Shown here: in pieces, positions 18,140 to 28,300 of the stretch | Numbering within the stretch: the stretch's first letter is position 1 | Layout: each line of letters starts with the position of its first letter | Source of the DNA: Acinetobacter baumannii | GTDB taxonomy: Bacteria; Pseudomonadota; Gammaproteobacteria; Pseudomonadales; Moraxellaceae | Length of the DNA: 64,000 nt | Assembly (NCBI RefSeq): GCF_016508585.1 | Contig: NZ_JADVOP010000019.1 | Coordinates: forward strand, 17,541 to 81,540 | Direction: 5' to 3' | Translations under genes and position numbers: made by a program | The notes under the pieces: model-generated | Told to the model about the DNA's origin: nothing | Database searches by the model: none | The model's input: the letters and a program-made list of their open reading frames with translations, nothing else

Positions 18140-18853
18140 ATGAGTCATAAAAAGCAGATTTTATGCGTTGAAGATGATGCAGCTATACTTATGCCATTAC
18201 GCTACGCACTTGAGCGTGAAGAGTGGCAAGTCACATGGGCAAATTCAGGTATCCAAGCCCTTGATTATATTCAACAACAGACTTTCGACTTTATCATTTT
18301 AGATATTGGTTTACCGGACTTAAACGGTTTTGATGTATGTAAAAAAATTCGTCATTTCAATCATACTCCACTGCTCTTTCTGACTGCACGTGATGATGAA
18401 ATTGATCGCATTGTTGGCTTAGAGATTGGTGCAGATGACTATTGTACCAAACCGTTTAGCTCAAGAGAAATTGTCTCTAGAATCAAAGCCATTTGGCGCA
18501 GAATGGAGATTCAAAATCAGCTTCAACAAAATACGCAAATCACGTCCCCTTCGATATCCAAACATTCCCAAACATGGCAATGCAATGATGAGTCTTTGCA
18601 GATTCAATACTTGGGTACTGCACTGCAATTAACACGTTATGAATATCGTTTACTTAAACTGCTGATTCAACATCCCGAGCAAGTATTTAGCCGTCAACAA
18701 TTGATGGATCAGGTTTGGGAACATCCTGAACACAGTCTAGATCGAACGGTTGACACCCATATCAAGAGTATAAGGAATAAACTTAAACAAATTTCTGCTG
18801 AACAAGATCCCATCGAAACTCACCGTGGTTTTGGTTATAGCCTAAAAAGGTAA
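18140..18853 (+). CDS. creB: Response regulator CreB (OmpR type)
   Basis: DNA-binding regulator of the CreBC pair. Receiver domain at residues 1-120 has the acidic pair EDD near 10-12, the phosphoacceptor Asp in LDIGLPDLNG (about 53) and the Lys in CTKPFS (about 103). The C-terminal winged helix (LTRYEYRLLKLLIQHPEQVF, then DRTVDTHIKSIRNKLKQ) is OmpR-like. It is the first gene of creBCD, 9 bp before creC. In other bacteria CreB controls creD and, in Pseudomonas and Aeromonas, beta-lactam responses. The flanking TTCAC repeats support the CreB assignment over a generic PhoB-like regulator. Confidence 0.88.
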   Translation: MSHKKQILCVEDDAAILMPLRYALEREEWQVTWANSGIQALDYIQQQTFDFIILDIGLPDLNGFDVCKKIRHFNHTPLLFLTARDDEIDRIVGLEIGADDYCTKPFSSREIVSRIKAIWRRMEIQNQLQQNTQITSPSISKHSQTWQCNDESLQIQYLGTALQLTRYEYRLLKLLIQHPEQVFSRQQLMDQVWEHPEHSLDRTVDTHIKSIRNKLKQISAEQDPIETHRGFGYSLKR

Positions 18854-18862
18854 GCATAAAGC

Positions 18863-20323
18863 ATGTCGATATTTATCCGTATTTGGTTCTTCTTCGGGTT
18901 AATTATCTTGCTCGGTTTATGGTTTATGTCTTATACCTTTAACCAGCAAGTTAAACCCAATGTACGACAGGTTGTCGAAGATACTCTTGCGGAAAATGCC
19001 AATATTATTGCCATGTTGGTGGCGGAAGATGTCTACGAAAATAAGGTTGGTACCCCCCAGTTTGATGAAAAAATCCAAAATGCACTCAATCGAAAAATCA
19101 ATGCCAATATTTGGCAACACAATAAGAATGAAATCAATCAACAAATTTATATCACTAATCAAAAAGGCATTGTGATTTATGATTCACAAGGCGTTGCAAC
19201 AGGACAAGACTATTCAAAATGGAATGATGTCTACCTTACATTAAGAGGCAGATATGGTGTTCGTTCAACCCGAAGTTATGAGGAAGATAGTAATAGCAGC
19301 ACCATGTTTATTGCTGCCCCCATCTACCATCAACAGGGTCAGCAACAAAAATTAATTGGAGTGGTCAGTATTGGTAAACCCAATATATCCGTGCAACCCT
19401 ACATCCAACGTGCTGAAAATCAACTGATTCGCCAAGCTATATGGATTACTTTGTTGAGTTTATTTTTAGCCAGTCTTGTTGCCTATTGGCTTAAACACAG
19501 TATCGATCGCGTACGTAAATATGCTCAAGCACTGGCTCCTGTCAATCAGACACCACATTTTCGTTCCGCCAAAGAACTCAATCAAGTTGCTCAAGCCGTC
19601 GAAGATATGCGTGAAAAACTCGAAGACCGTGCTTATGTCGAACATTATGTCAACACGCTCACCCATGAACTTAAAAGCCCTCTAACCGCGATTCAAGCCA
19701 GTGCTGAGTTGCTCAAAGAAGATTTGCCTTTAAGGGATCAACAAAACTTTGCCAAGCATATCCATGAACAAAGTCAGCGTTTACAGAACCTGATTGACCA
19801 TATGTTGTTGCTGACGCGCTTAGAAAAATCAAGGCATCAAATTGAGATTCAAAATTTTAATTTATCCACTTTAATTCAGCAGACTTTAGATCGGCATGCC
19901 AGCCAAATGCAGGCTAAAAGAATTCAGTGCCTGCTCGATATTGAGGCCGATTGTATGATCCATGCAGATCGTTTCTGGATTCAACAAACGCTCGCCAATA
20001 TTTTAGACAATGCTTTGGATTTTTCTCAGGATTCAGCAAAAATTCTGATTCAACTGCATCGACAATCCCCTCAACACATTGAATTAAATATCTTTAACGA
20101 AGGTGTATGGATTCCTGATTATGCCCTTACACAAGTCTTTGATACATATTTTTCTCTTCCTCGTCCAATCAGCCAACAACGTAGCTCTGGCATTGGGCTC
20201 AGTATTGTTCAGCAAGTCATTGAGCAACATCATGGTCAGATTAATATTCTAAATATTGAAGAAAATCAGATACCAATTCTACAATCTCATCAACAAGGCG
20301 TATTGGTCAAGATTTTGCTTTAA
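18863..20323 (+). CDS. creC: Sensor histidine kinase CreC
   Basis: Inner-membrane sensor kinase. TM1 is at about 5-25 and TM2 at about 190-210 (ITLLSLFLASLVAYWL), enclosing a periplasmic sensor of about 165 residues. A HAMP linker follows, then the HisKA box HELKSPLTAIQASAEL (phospho-His about 270), the N box NILDNALDF and the G box SSGIGLSIVQQV. The 486-residue length agrees with CreC. Located between creB and creD. The natural signal is unknown; in Pseudomonas, inhibition of PBP4 triggers CreBC. Confidence 0.88.
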   Translation: MSIFIRIWFFFGLIILLGLWFMSYTFNQQVKPNVRQVVEDTLAENANIIAMLVAEDVYENKVGTPQFDEKIQNALNRKINANIWQHNKNEINQQIYITNQKGIVIYDSQGVATGQDYSKWNDVYLTLRGRYGVRSTRSYEEDSNSSTMFIAAPIYHQQGQQQKLIGVVSIGKPNISVQPYIQRAENQLIRQAIWITLLSLFLASLVAYWLKHSIDRVRKYAQALAPVNQTPHFRSAKELNQVAQAVEDMREKLEDRAYVEHYVNTLTHELKSPLTAIQASAELLKEDLPLRDQQNFAKHIHEQSQRLQNLIDHMLLLTRLEKSRHQIEIQNFNLSTLIQQTLDRHASQMQAKRIQCLLDIEADCMIHADRFWIQQTLANILDNALDFSQDSAKILIQLHRQSPQHIELNIFNEGVWIPDYALTQVFDTYFSLPRPISQQRSSGIGLSIVQQVIEQHHGQINILNIEENQIPILQSHQQGVLVKILL

Positions 20324-20341
20324 TTAAACCAGTTTGAATTG

Positions 20342-20357
20342 TTCACCTGAACTTCAC
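20342..20357 (+). promoter_or_regulatory. Perfect cre tag upstream of creD
   Basis: TTCACCTGAACTTCAC matches the CreB-binding consensus TTCACN6TTCAC at every defined base. It lies 19 bp after creC and about 85 bp before creD, so creD likely has its own CreB-dependent promoter in addition to read-through from creBC. Confidence 0.85.
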
Positions 20358-20441
20358 ATAAAATACAAAGTCAGCTCAAACAAAACACATTTCGGCTTTG
20401 CACACTGAGAGCAACAAAAATAACGGCTCAGGAACACCGTG

Positions 20442-21854
20442 ATGCGATCCAATTTTCTTACCTTTAAAATTATTGCAATTGCTATTTTGATTGCACTGTT
20501 TTGGATAGGTTTAGTATTCATTACTACACTTGTCTCAGAACGACAGGGATATCAGCAAGCTTTTCTTAGGGAAATTTCACAAAACAACATCAGCCCACAA
20601 ACCATTATTTCACCGTATATTCGTATACCCTACAATGAAATTAAAACCTGTTTGGATGACAAAAAAGTCGCATATTCATGCACGGAAGAACATTGGGTAT
20701 ATATCAGTGCAGACAGTACCCAGTGGGCATCTGATTTTCAGGTTTACGACGATACTTATAAACGTACGATCTACAGAGCGATTAGCTATAATGCAAATTT
20801 AACTGCCAAAGGCGTCTTTCAAAAACCGATACTGGAAGATAAAGACTATCAATGGAACCGAGCAGAAATCATGTTTCCTGTACATGACCCTCGAGGTTTA
20901 GATACTCAGCCAACATTAAAAATACTCAATAAAAATTACCTATTTGAAATGAGCCCCCAAGGCAGTGATGCTTCTGGTTTTGACTTTATGCGTGTGGCTA
21001 TAAAAAATCATCCTGAATTGATCAATACCATTCAAAATGGTTTTAGTTTTGATTTAACCGCCAATCTTACTGGTCTTGGTAAATTTACATTGGTTCCAAC
21101 CAGTCGAAGTGTCACATATCAAGCAAAAGGTAATTGGGCGGATACCAAATATTCAGGACAAAATTTACCTTTTGCCAAAACCAGTAGTCACCAACAATTC
21201 AGCGCAGACTGGAAAAATATCGCGTTGGGACATCAGAACATCAACAAACTGATTGAATGTGATAGCAGTGATTGCATTCGCCAGTTCAATCAGGGGTATT
21301 ACACTCAAGAAAATACCTATGAGGCTGAACAAAATCCACGTATTGGCTTATCAACCGAATTCTTAGAATCCGTCAATGTTTACACTCAAACAGACCGTGC
21401 AATCAAATATGGGATTGTGATTATCATCATTACTTTCGGTTGTTTCTTTTTATTTGAAATCCTGAAAAGCTTGCGTATTCATCCAATCCAATATTCTTTG
21501 GTGGCAATGGCTCAAGGCATTTTCTTTGTTCTGCTTCTTTCCATCAGTGAATATTATGCCTTTGCATGGGCATATATTGTTGCAGGTATTGCCTGTGTTG
21601 GGCTGATGACATGGTATTTATTCTATGTAATGAAAGGATTTAAGGCTGCTGCTCTATTCAGCGTAATTCTAAGTTCACTTTATGCCGTGATGTATATGTT
21701 ATTACAGTCCTCCGGCAGAACCTTCTTAATCGGTTCCGTTATTTCATTTGTACTACTTGCAGTCGTTATGTTCATTACACGTCATATTGACTGGTACCAA
21801 ATCAACCCTAAGCCGGAACGGATACTCAAATCCTACACTCCTCCTCAACCTTAA
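20442..21854 (+). CDS. creD: Inner-membrane protein CreD
   Basis: CreD family protein, induced by CreBC and linked to envelope integrity. One N-terminal TM (about 10-30) precedes a large periplasmic domain of about 300 residues with the family start YIRIPYNE, LTGLGKFTLVPTSRSVTYQA and GNWADTKYSG. Five or six closely spaced TM segments follow, from about 320 to 455. The ATG at 20442 follows AGGA by 8 bp; the GTG immediately before it is also in frame. Length 470 fits CreD (about 450). A hairpin terminator follows. Confidence 0.9.
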   Translation: MRSNFLTFKIIAIAILIALFWIGLVFITTLVSERQGYQQAFLREISQNNISPQTIISPYIRIPYNEIKTCLDDKKVAYSCTEEHWVYISADSTQWASDFQVYDDTYKRTIYRAISYNANLTAKGVFQKPILEDKDYQWNRAEIMFPVHDPRGLDTQPTLKILNKNYLFEMSPQGSDASGFDFMRVAIKNHPELINTIQNGFSFDLTANLTGLGKFTLVPTSRSVTYQAKGNWADTKYSGQNLPFAKTSSHQQFSADWKNIALGHQNINKLIECDSSDCIRQFNQGYYTQENTYEAEQNPRIGLSTEFLESVNVYTQTDRAIKYGIVIIIITFGCFFLFEILKSLRIHPIQYSLVAMAQGIFFVLLLSISEYYAFAWAYIVAGIACVGLMTWYLFYVMKGFKAAALFSVILSSLYAVMYMLLQSSGRTFLIGSVISFVLLAVVMFITRHIDWYQINPKPERILKSYTPPQP

Positions 21855-21861
21855 TTGCCAT

Positions 21862-21887
21862 GCAGTGAATGTCCCACCATTCACTGC
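21862..21887 (+). terminator. Hairpin after creD
   Basis: Perfect 10-bp stem GCAGTGAATG / CATTCACTGC with a 6-nt loop, 7 bp after the creD stop. The T-rich tract comes only several bases later. Confidence 0.6.
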
Positions 21888-21919
21888 TCAATCATATTTT
21901 TAAGTTCACTGAAATAGTC

Positions 21920-22129
21920 ATGAATATTTTCATCAAACAAAAAGCGCCAGCACAACTACAGCAACTTTGCCCTTTACAATCTTCGTTTGCATATTGCTTA
22001 AATCAATTACGCATTGCAAAAATTCAGTTTTTGAACTTAGGTAGCCTGATCATTTGCCCTGAATACGATTGTTTGATTGTTTTTAAACACAAAACTTTAA
22101 TTCGTATCGATACGTTTACTCATGCATAA
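21920..22129 (+). CDS. Small hypothetical protein
   Basis: A 69-residue frame starting MNIFIKQKAPAQLQQLCPLQ. It is mildly hydrophobic in the middle (IQFLNLGSLIICPEYDCLIVF) with two Cys in that stretch. Located between creD and ridA in the same direction. No family recognised and no strong ribosome binding site. Plausible because the amino acid composition is normal, but unproven. Confidence 0.4.
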   Translation: MNIFIKQKAPAQLQQLCPLQSSFAYCLNQLRIAKIQFLNLGSLIICPEYDCLIVFKHKTLIRIDTFTHA

Positions 22130-22197
22130 CAAAGTTGGTTTGCAGATGCATCTTGATCACGTAAAATTTAAACCATAAACAAGATTTGAGAGTAATC

Positions 22198-22554
22198 ATG
22201 ACTGTACAACGTTTGCATGTAGAAAAGCGCTTTTCTGAAATTGCGATTTCAGGCAATTTAGTCCATTTGGCAGGTCAATTGGCAACGGATTTAAATTTGG
22301 ATATCAAAGGGCAAACCCAGCAAACTCTAGATATGATTGACCGTTTTCTTGCAGATGCAGGAACAGACAAAAGCCACATCATGTCTGTGATGATCTTTTT
22401 AAAAGATATTGAAAATGATTATGCGGCAATGAATGAGGTTTGGGATGCCTGGTGTTCAGATATTCAAGCCCTTCCAAGAACTTGTGTTGAAGCCAGACTT
22501 TATCGACCAGATGTTTTGGTTGAAATGACAGTAGTTGCAGTAAAACCAGAATAG
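22198..22554 (+). CDS. RidA/YjgF-family protein
   Basis: Small trimeric enzyme of the Rid superfamily; archetypal RidA hydrolyses reactive 2-aminoacrylate enamines. The 118 residues show HLAGQLATDL near 22-31, VMIFLKDIENDYAAMNEVWD, and the C-terminal CVEARLYRPDVLVEMTVVAV with the substrate-binding Arg. It may be one of the Rid4-7 subgroups and not the archetype, so no gene symbol is given. The ATG at 22198 is chosen over an upstream TTG. Confidence 0.88.
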   Translation: MTVQRLHVEKRFSEIAISGNLVHLAGQLATDLNLDIKGQTQQTLDMIDRFLADAGTDKSHIMSVMIFLKDIENDYAAMNEVWDAWCSDIQALPRTCVEARLYRPDVLVEMTVVAVKPE

Positions 22555-22578
22555 TTGTAAAAATTAATTCAAACAGTT

Positions 22579-22606
22579 AAAAATGCATGTCTCAACATGC
22601 ATTTTT
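22579..22606. terminator. Bidirectional terminator between ridA-like and DUF2726 genes
   Basis: AAAAATGCATGT pairs with ACATGCATTTTT around a CTCA loop: a 12-bp stem with A and T runs on both sides, between convergent genes. Confidence 0.9.
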
Positions 22607-22608
22607 CA

Positions 22609-23133
22609 TCAGCCATATACACGATTGGAATAAAGATCAAACTTCCCCAACAGTTGTTCCTCTAATACATGCGGTTGGCTCATTTCAGCGAATTCTGTTA
22701 AAAAATCTTCACGCAAATCCTGATATTCAGGAATACCCAAATAACGAATGACGCGATAGCCGGCAGATTGCAGCAAGGCATCTTTATAAGTATTTTGGTT
22801 GCTACGTTTAATTGCATTGATATCTTCCAAAGCAATCACAGCCAAAACTTTACAGTCTTTATCCAGTACAACAAAATCTGCAAACATTTGCTGATATTTA
22901 CGACGCGTGTGTAAATATTTTGTTGTGAGTAATGCATCAAAAGAGACATGTGCCAGAATATTGGCTTCAGGTAAAATTTCTTTTAATCGAGTAAAAGTAA
23001 TTTGTTCATGTGAATTGAACACTGCTCGTCTACGCAGAGCACTATCAACTTGCTGCTTATTTTTCAATCCTTTATAAGCAATCACGATCAAGGCGGCAAA
23101 TAGTATCAAACTCGCAACAATCAATATGTCCAT
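22609..23133 (-). CDS. DUF2726 domain protein, membrane-anchored
   Basis: A 174-residue protein with one N-terminal TM helix (ILIVASLILFAALIVIAY) and a cytoplasmic DUF2726 domain (FTRLKEILPEANILAHVSFD, then YQQMFADFVVLDKDCKVLAVIAL). DUF2726 has a restriction-endonuclease-like fold in many proteins; the sequence D.VV.D....AVIALED fits the nuclease-like core. Substrate and role unknown. It is transcribed alone. Confidence 0.75.
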   Translation of the reverse strand: MDILIVASLILFAALIVIAYKGLKNKQQVDSALRRRAVFNSHEQITFTRLKEILPEANILAHVSFDALLTTKYLHTRRKYQQMFADFVVLDKDCKVLAVIALEDINAIKRSNQNTYKDALLQSAGYRVIRYLGIPEYQDLREDFLTEFAEMSQPHVLEEQLLGKFDLYSNRVYG

Positions 23134-23510
23134 GTTTCATCTTCCTAATTCTTTATTATAATTTGGTCAAATAAGACCAGTTGTTGTGTATCTTAAGATA
23201 CTTTTTTACTATCAGCTCAACGTCACATATGAGATATAAATTTGATCATTTTTAAAAATAACAACTCATATCACGGTTTTTAAATATTTGTTGAACTATT
23301 ATTTATTTTCCTCATTTATTCTTACAAATAAATGAATTGATTTATGGCTTTTATACCTTGTATCTATTACGAATACAACTAAATCCGATAAAACTTTAGT
23401 TTGATTGTAGGACAATTAAAAGAATGAATTGTGTACTTTTAGTACACATTTTTTTTCAACAGTTTAAGCATAGTTATCCACAGATTTGTATTTTAATTGG
23501 TCAATTCAAA
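23134..23510. other. Intergenic stretch, nothing identified
   Basis: About 380 bp of AT-rich DNA between the DUF2726 gene start and the terminator of the radical SAM gene. No convincing gene, RNA or repeat was seen. It probably holds the DUF2726 promoter. Confidence 0.5.
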
Positions 23511-23542
23511 TTTAAAAAAGAGGATGCTTTCACACCCTCTTT
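23511..23542 (-). terminator. Terminator after ygiQ-like gene
   Basis: On the minus strand, AAAGAGG...CCTCTTT forms a stem followed directly by a run of T, 15 bp after the radical SAM gene stop. Confidence 0.8.
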
Positions 23543-23557
23543 AATATGGACCAAATC

Positions 23558-25957
23558 TTAAGCTCTGCTTTTAGGCTTAGATTTTCCTTTGCTGTTTCCA
23601 CCCAAAGGCTTTTTACGATCCCCTGTTTCCCGCGGTGGTAAACCTGTATGTTGCGTCAACACTTGCCCTTTTTGAGGACGATTTGACAGAGCAGCATGAC
23701 GTGACTGAGATCGTACAGTATTTTCACCCGTACGTTTTTGTGAGTCGCCTGCAAATGACGAATTCTTCTTGCGTGCAGATTGATACTGACCATCTGTACC
23801 TTGGGGCTGGTAAGTTGGAATTAAATGCTGTTTAGAGTTACCAATCAAATCAGCACGTCCCATTTCACGTAAGGCATCACGTAATAAAGGCCAGTTATTT
23901 GGATCATGGTAGCGTAAGAATGCTTTATGTAAACGACGACGCTTTTCACCTTTAACAATGTCGACATTTTCAGTATAACGCGCCACTTTCGCCAATGGAT
24001 TTTTATTGGTGTGATACATCGTTGTCGCGGTTGCCATCGGTGATGGATAGAAAGTTTGAACCTGATCAGCACGGAAACCATTTTTCTTGAGCCAGATCGC
24101 CAGATTCATCATGTCATAATCTGTAGTTCCTGGATGCGCGGCAATAAAGTAAGGTATCAGATACTGTTCTTTACCTGCTTCCTTACTAAAACGGTCAAAC
24201 ATCTGTTTAAAACGATCATAGGTCCCGATTCCAGGTTTCATCATCTTTGACAATGGACCTTTTTCGGTATGTTCAGGGGCAATTTTCAAATAACCACCCA
24301 CATGATGCTGAACCAGCTCTTTGACATACTCGGGATTCAATACAGCAAGATCATAGCGTAAGCCAGAACCGATCAGAATTTTTTTAATACCTTTGATTGC
24401 CCGGGCTTTGCGGTACAACTGTGTTAGAGGTGCGTGATCCGTATGCAAGTTTTGGCAAACGCCTGGATAAACACATGAAGGTTTACGGCAATTTTTTTCA
24501 ATTTCTGGGTCTTTACAGTGTAAACGGTACATATTTGCCGTTGGACCACCGAGATCAGAGATAATGCCTGTGAAGCCCGGTGCTGTATCACGAATCTTTT
24601 CTACTTCACGCAAAATTGATTCTTCTGAACGGTTCTGAATAATTCGCCCTTCATGCTCTGTAATCGAACAGAACGTACAGCCGCCAAAACAGCCACGCAT
24701 GATATTCACGGAGAATTTAATCATGTCAAAGGCAGGGAAACGTGCATTACCATAAGCAGGATGTGGTAGACGTGCATATGGCAAATCAAACACATAGTCC
24801 ATTTCCTCAGTAGTCAAAGGAATCGGCGGAGCATTGAGCCACACATCACGCTCACCATGTTTTTGCACCAAGGCACGCGCATTTCCCGGATTGGTTTCCA
24901 AATGTAGAATACGATTTGCATGTGCATACAATACTGGATCTTCAGCTACCTCTTCAAAAGCAGGTAAACGAATTACAGCCAACTCACGGGGCGGTAACTT
25001 ATGTTTGATCGCCTTAGATGCAGGTTGTAAACGTACAATCTGGGTATTTTCATCCAGATGATCGCCTTCACGTACCACAGGATTGGCCACCAATTCTTTT
25101 TGGAAGTTTTGATATTGGCTTAAAGAATTTCCTTTATTTTGCTCAATTTCACAACCATCCAAATCTTCAGTCATCACATACGGGTTGATGATCGGATCAA
25201 CTCGACCGATTGAATCCACATCGTTGGATGCAATTTCAACAAATTTGGCTTTTGAAGCCCGATTGCTCTTATTGACGATAAATGCTGTACCGCGAACATC
25301 AGTAATTTCGTGAATTTTTTGACCTTTGGCAAGGCGGTGCATCACTTCAACTATCGACCGCTCACCATTGCCATACATCAATAAATCCGCTTTAGAATCC
25401 ATCAAAACTGAACGGCGAACTTTATCTGACCAGTAATCGTAATGAGCAATACGACGTAAAGAAGCTTCAATGCCACCCAATAACACGGGTACGTCTGGAA
25501 ATGCTTCACGGCAACGTTGGCAATAAACCGTTGCAGCACGATCTGGACGTTTATTCGGTACATTGTCTGGAGAATAAGCATCATCTGAACGAATCTTGCG
25601 ATCTGCGGTATAGCGGTTAATCATCGAGTCCATATTACCCGCTGTAACACCCCAAGCAATATTTGGTTTACCTAAAACCTTAAAGGCTTCAGCAGATGTC
25701 CAGTCTGGTTGAGCGATTATGCCGACACGGAAGCCTTGCGCTTCAAGTGTTCGACCAATAATCCCTGAACAGAATGAAGGATGGTCAATATATGCATCCC
25801 CACACACCAAAATAAAGTCACAACTGTCCCAACCGAGTTGATCCATTTCTTCGCGAGACATAGGCAGAAACGGTGCTGGTTCAAAGCACGATGCCCAATA
25901 TTTGTCATAATCAAACAACGCAACAGGCGCTGTCTGAGCAGTATAAGCGGTCGACAT
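23558..25957 (-). CDS. ygiQ: YgiQ-family (UPF0313) radical SAM protein
   Basis: Large radical SAM protein with an N-terminal B12-binding-like region and the iron-sulfur motif in [18 protein letters not shown] (CxxxCxxC). The N-terminus ([20 protein letters not shown], then [19 protein letters not shown]) follows E. coli YgiQ. The C-terminal 80 residues are basic and low-complexity ([16 protein letters not shown] and more). The frame is open to 26038, but the ATG at 25957 gives the family N-terminus. The reaction is not established. It stands alone with its own terminator. Confidence 0.88.
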   Translation of the reverse strand: MSTAYTAQTAPVALFDYDKYWASCFEPAPFLPMSREEMDQLGWDSCDFILVCGDAYIDHPSFCSGIIGRTLEAQGFRVGIIAQPDWTSAEAFKVLGKPNIAWGVTAGNMDSMINRYTADRKIRSDDAYSPDNVPNKRPDRAATVYCQRCREAFPDVPVLLGGIEASLRRIAHYDYWSDKVRRSVLMDSKADLLMYGNGERSIVEVMHRLAKGQKIHEITDVRGTAFIVNKSNRASKAKFVEIASNDVDSIGRVDPIINPYVMTEDLDGCEIEQNKGNSLSQYQNFQKELVANPVVREGDHLDENTQIVRLQPASKAIKHKLPPRELAVIRLPAFEEVAEDPVLYAHANRILHLETNPGNARALVQKHGERDVWLNAPPIPLTTEEMDYVFDLPYARLPHPAYGNARFPAFDMIKFSVNIMRGCFGGCTFCSITEHEGRIIQNRSEESILREVEKIRDTAPGFTGIISDLGGPTANMYRLHCKDPEIEKNCRKPSCVYPGVCQNLHTDHAPLTQLYRKARAIKGIKKILIGSGLRYDLAVLNPEYVKELVQHHVGGYLKIAPEHTEKGPLSKMMKPGIGTYDRFKQMFDRFSKEAGKEQYLIPYFIAAHPGTTDYDMMNLAIWLKKNGFRADQVQTFYPSPMATATTMYHTNKNPLAKVARYTENVDIVKGEKRRRLHKAFLRYHDPNNWPLLRDALREMGRADLIGNSKQHLIPTYQPQGTDGQYQSARKKNSSFAGDSQKRTGENTVRSQSRHAALSNRPQKGQVLTQHTGLPPRETGDRKKPLGGNSKGKSKPKSRA

Positions 25958-26176
25958 GGTGAGTTTTCTCGATTGGCAGTTGGCGATCGGGAGAGATCTA
26001 AGATGAAAGCCAATCATTTTACCATGAATTTTGCTCATGTTGCTTGATTAAAAAGTAAACATTTTATTTTTTTAGCTGCAATTTTTCCATTTTCAGTCCA
26101 TTCAAATGGCTAAACCAGAACAACAAGCTGTTTTTACATGAGGTGGGTGAATCAATCCATAAAACCTGGAGACGGA

Positions 26177-27415
26177 TTAATTCGATTCATGCCTTGTTGA
26201 ATCTGACTCGGAATACTTCTGCATTTGATTCAATTTTAAAGCGATCACCATCCCCATCCCCAACACAGCAGTTATGCTAAGGGTTAAACCCGACCAGCCA
26301 TATTTTTCCCAAACCAAGCCACTACCACTTCCCAAAAGGCTTGAACCCAGATAGTAGCAGAACAAATACAGTGAAGAACCGACTGCACGATATTGTAAAG
26401 ACTGTATGGACACCCAGCTGCTTGAGGTGGAATGTGCCGCAAAAAATGAAAAAGTGAAAATAAATAGCCCGATTAACACGGTCCATAAAGAGGGAATGAA
26501 CATCACCCACAAGCCAAAAGACATGCTACAAAACATAGCAATCAAAACTTTTGCACGTCCAAATTGACGACTCCAGCCAGCAGCACGCGGTGAGCTATAA
26601 ATACCGGATAAATAGGCGATCGAAATCAGACCAATCCAAGTCTGAGACAACTCAAAAGGTTTTTCTAAAAGATGGTAGCTCATGTAGTTAAATACAGTGA
26701 CAAAGCATCCCATCAAAATAAAACCTTCGATAAATAACAATCTTAATTTTGCATCAGAGAGATTTTTCTTGAACGACTCGATAAAGCGAGAAAATTGAAT
26801 GGGATAAGATTTAAAGTGCTTGGAGGCAGGTAGTGCAATATAGAATGTTATTGCGATCAATAAGTTAAGCAGACCAATAATCATGGTGGCTGTTTGCCAT
26901 GAAATATAATCCAGTAAAACACCCGCAATTAAGCGCCCGCCCATACCACCAATCGCAGTACCTGAAATATACAGCCCCATCGCAAAGCCAACATCTTTTT
27001 GTGCAATTTCCTCACCTATATAGGTCATCGCAACAGAAGCAACGCCACTCACGGCTAAACCAATCATCATTCTTGTTGCAAGAAAGATTTCCCAATAGGG
27101 TAACAATGCGCTTATTAACAACAAGGTTGCGGTCGCAAATAAAGACATTGCCATGATCTGTTTACGACCATAGCGATCTGAGATTAGCCCGGCAAATAAA
27201 AGTCCTAAAGCCAATGCAATGGTGGAGAATGAAAGTGGAAAACTGCTATGTGTTGGGGTAACGTGAAAGAATTTTGCTAAAAAAGGCATCATCGGTTGAA
27301 CACAATACAATGATGAAAATACCGCAAACCCTGCAAGAAATAACGATAGTAAAATCGCTTGAAAAGGGCGAGTACCATACTCAATATAGGGTGTAGATTC
27401 AGCTGCTTCAGACAT
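26177..27415 (-). CDS. MFS transporter
   Basis: Major facilitator of 412 residues with twelve hydrophobic segments. The loop 2-3 motif is GLISDRYGRKQIMAMSL at about 77-93, and the related motif in the second half reads SRQFGRAKVLIAM. This architecture and the periplasm-facing FFHVTPTHSSFPLS region resemble the YnfM/arabinose-efflux-like drug:H+ group. Single-gene unit, substrate unknown. Confidence 0.85.
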   Translation of the reverse strand: MSEAAESTPYIEYGTRPFQAILLSLFLAGFAVFSSLYCVQPMMPFLAKFFHVTPTHSSFPLSFSTIALALGLLFAGLISDRYGRKQIMAMSLFATATLLLISALLPYWEIFLATRMMIGLAVSGVASVAMTYIGEEIAQKDVGFAMGLYISGTAIGGMGGRLIAGVLLDYISWQTATMIIGLLNLLIAITFYIALPASKHFKSYPIQFSRFIESFKKNLSDAKLRLLFIEGFILMGCFVTVFNYMSYHLLEKPFELSQTWIGLISIAYLSGIYSSPRAAGWSRQFGRAKVLIAMFCSMSFGLWVMFIPSLWTVLIGLFIFTFSFFAAHSTSSSWVSIQSLQYRAVGSSLYLFCYYLGSSLLGSGSGLVWEKYGWSGLTLSITAVLGMGMVIALKLNQMQKYSESDSTRHESN

Positions 27416-27646
27416 AGTTATTCCTCATGTCTGTCCAGTATACGCTTATTTTAAAGGATTGATAAAAGTGAAAAGTATTGTAAAGAATAGGCTACTGTAG
27501 CAGGATCGATGCAATCCAGATAAACATATGTTTTTAATTAAATAAGTTTTTAATAGAATTTATGGATTAAAAAGAGCATATTTTTAATACACTCTTCATA
27601 TAGTTTTAGAGATTTTTCCAGGGTTCATTAAATCATCAGAAAAAAT

Positions 27647-28300
27647 TTAAACTTTCTTCTCTTCGATATTCAGAGCATTGATTGCCAAAACAGCTTGAGT
27701 ACGGTTTTGTACGCCCAACTTACGGAAAATTGCGGTTACATGGGCTTTAATGGTCGCTTCAGAAACATCCAACTCATACGCAATCTGTTTATTTAACAAA
27801 CCTTCGGCAACCATCATCAAGACACGGAATTGCTGCGGTGTTAACGATTGGATACGTTCTGCTAAAGCTGTCTCATCTGCAGCACGAGGATCAAAATTCA
27901 TATTCGCAGTCGGTAAATTTGGCGGCAACCAAATTTCGCCTTCTAATACCTGACGAATCGCCTCCCCAATGTGACTTGGATGTGCAGACTTCGGAATATA
28001 ACCCATTGCACCGTGTGCAATCGCACGTTGAATAATCGAGGCTTCTTCGTGGGCTGAAACCACAATAATTGGAATCGCAGGATATTGTGCACGAACATGA
28101 ACCAATGCAGAGAAACCCGATGCTCCAGGTAAATTTAAATCCAATAAGACTAAATCTGGTTCTGGACCATTTTCCAAACGCTCATAAAACTCATTAACAG
28201 CCGCAGTTTCACTGATTTGAGCCTGTGGCAAACTATAACGAACCGCCTGAATTAACGCATGGCGAAACAGTGGATGATCATCAACGATTAAAATATTCAT
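27647..28300 (-). CDS. NarL/LuxR-type response regulator
   Basis: A 217-residue two-domain regulator. Receiver at 1-120 has the Asp pair at 7-8 (IVDDHPLFRHAL), phosphoacceptor in LVLLDLNLPGASG (about 53) and the Lys of IPKSAHPSHI (about 104). The LuxR helix-turn-helix is LLNKQIAYELDVSEATIKAH at about 169-188. No sensor kinase gene is adjacent, so it is an orphan regulator. It is divergent from the sulfur genes across 377 bp. Similar to AgmR/GlpR-like regulators by general shape only. Confidence 0.85.
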   Translation of the reverse strand: MNILIVDDHPLFRHALIQAVRYSLPQAQISETAAVNEFYERLENGPEPDLVLLDLNLPGASGFSALVHVRAQYPAIPIIVVSAHEEASIIQRAIAHGAMGYIPKSAHPSHIGEAIRQVLEGEIWLPPNLPTANMNFDPRAADETALAERIQSLTPQQFRVLMMVAEGLLNKQIAYELDVSEATIKAHVTAIFRKLGVQNRTQAVLAINALNIEEKKV

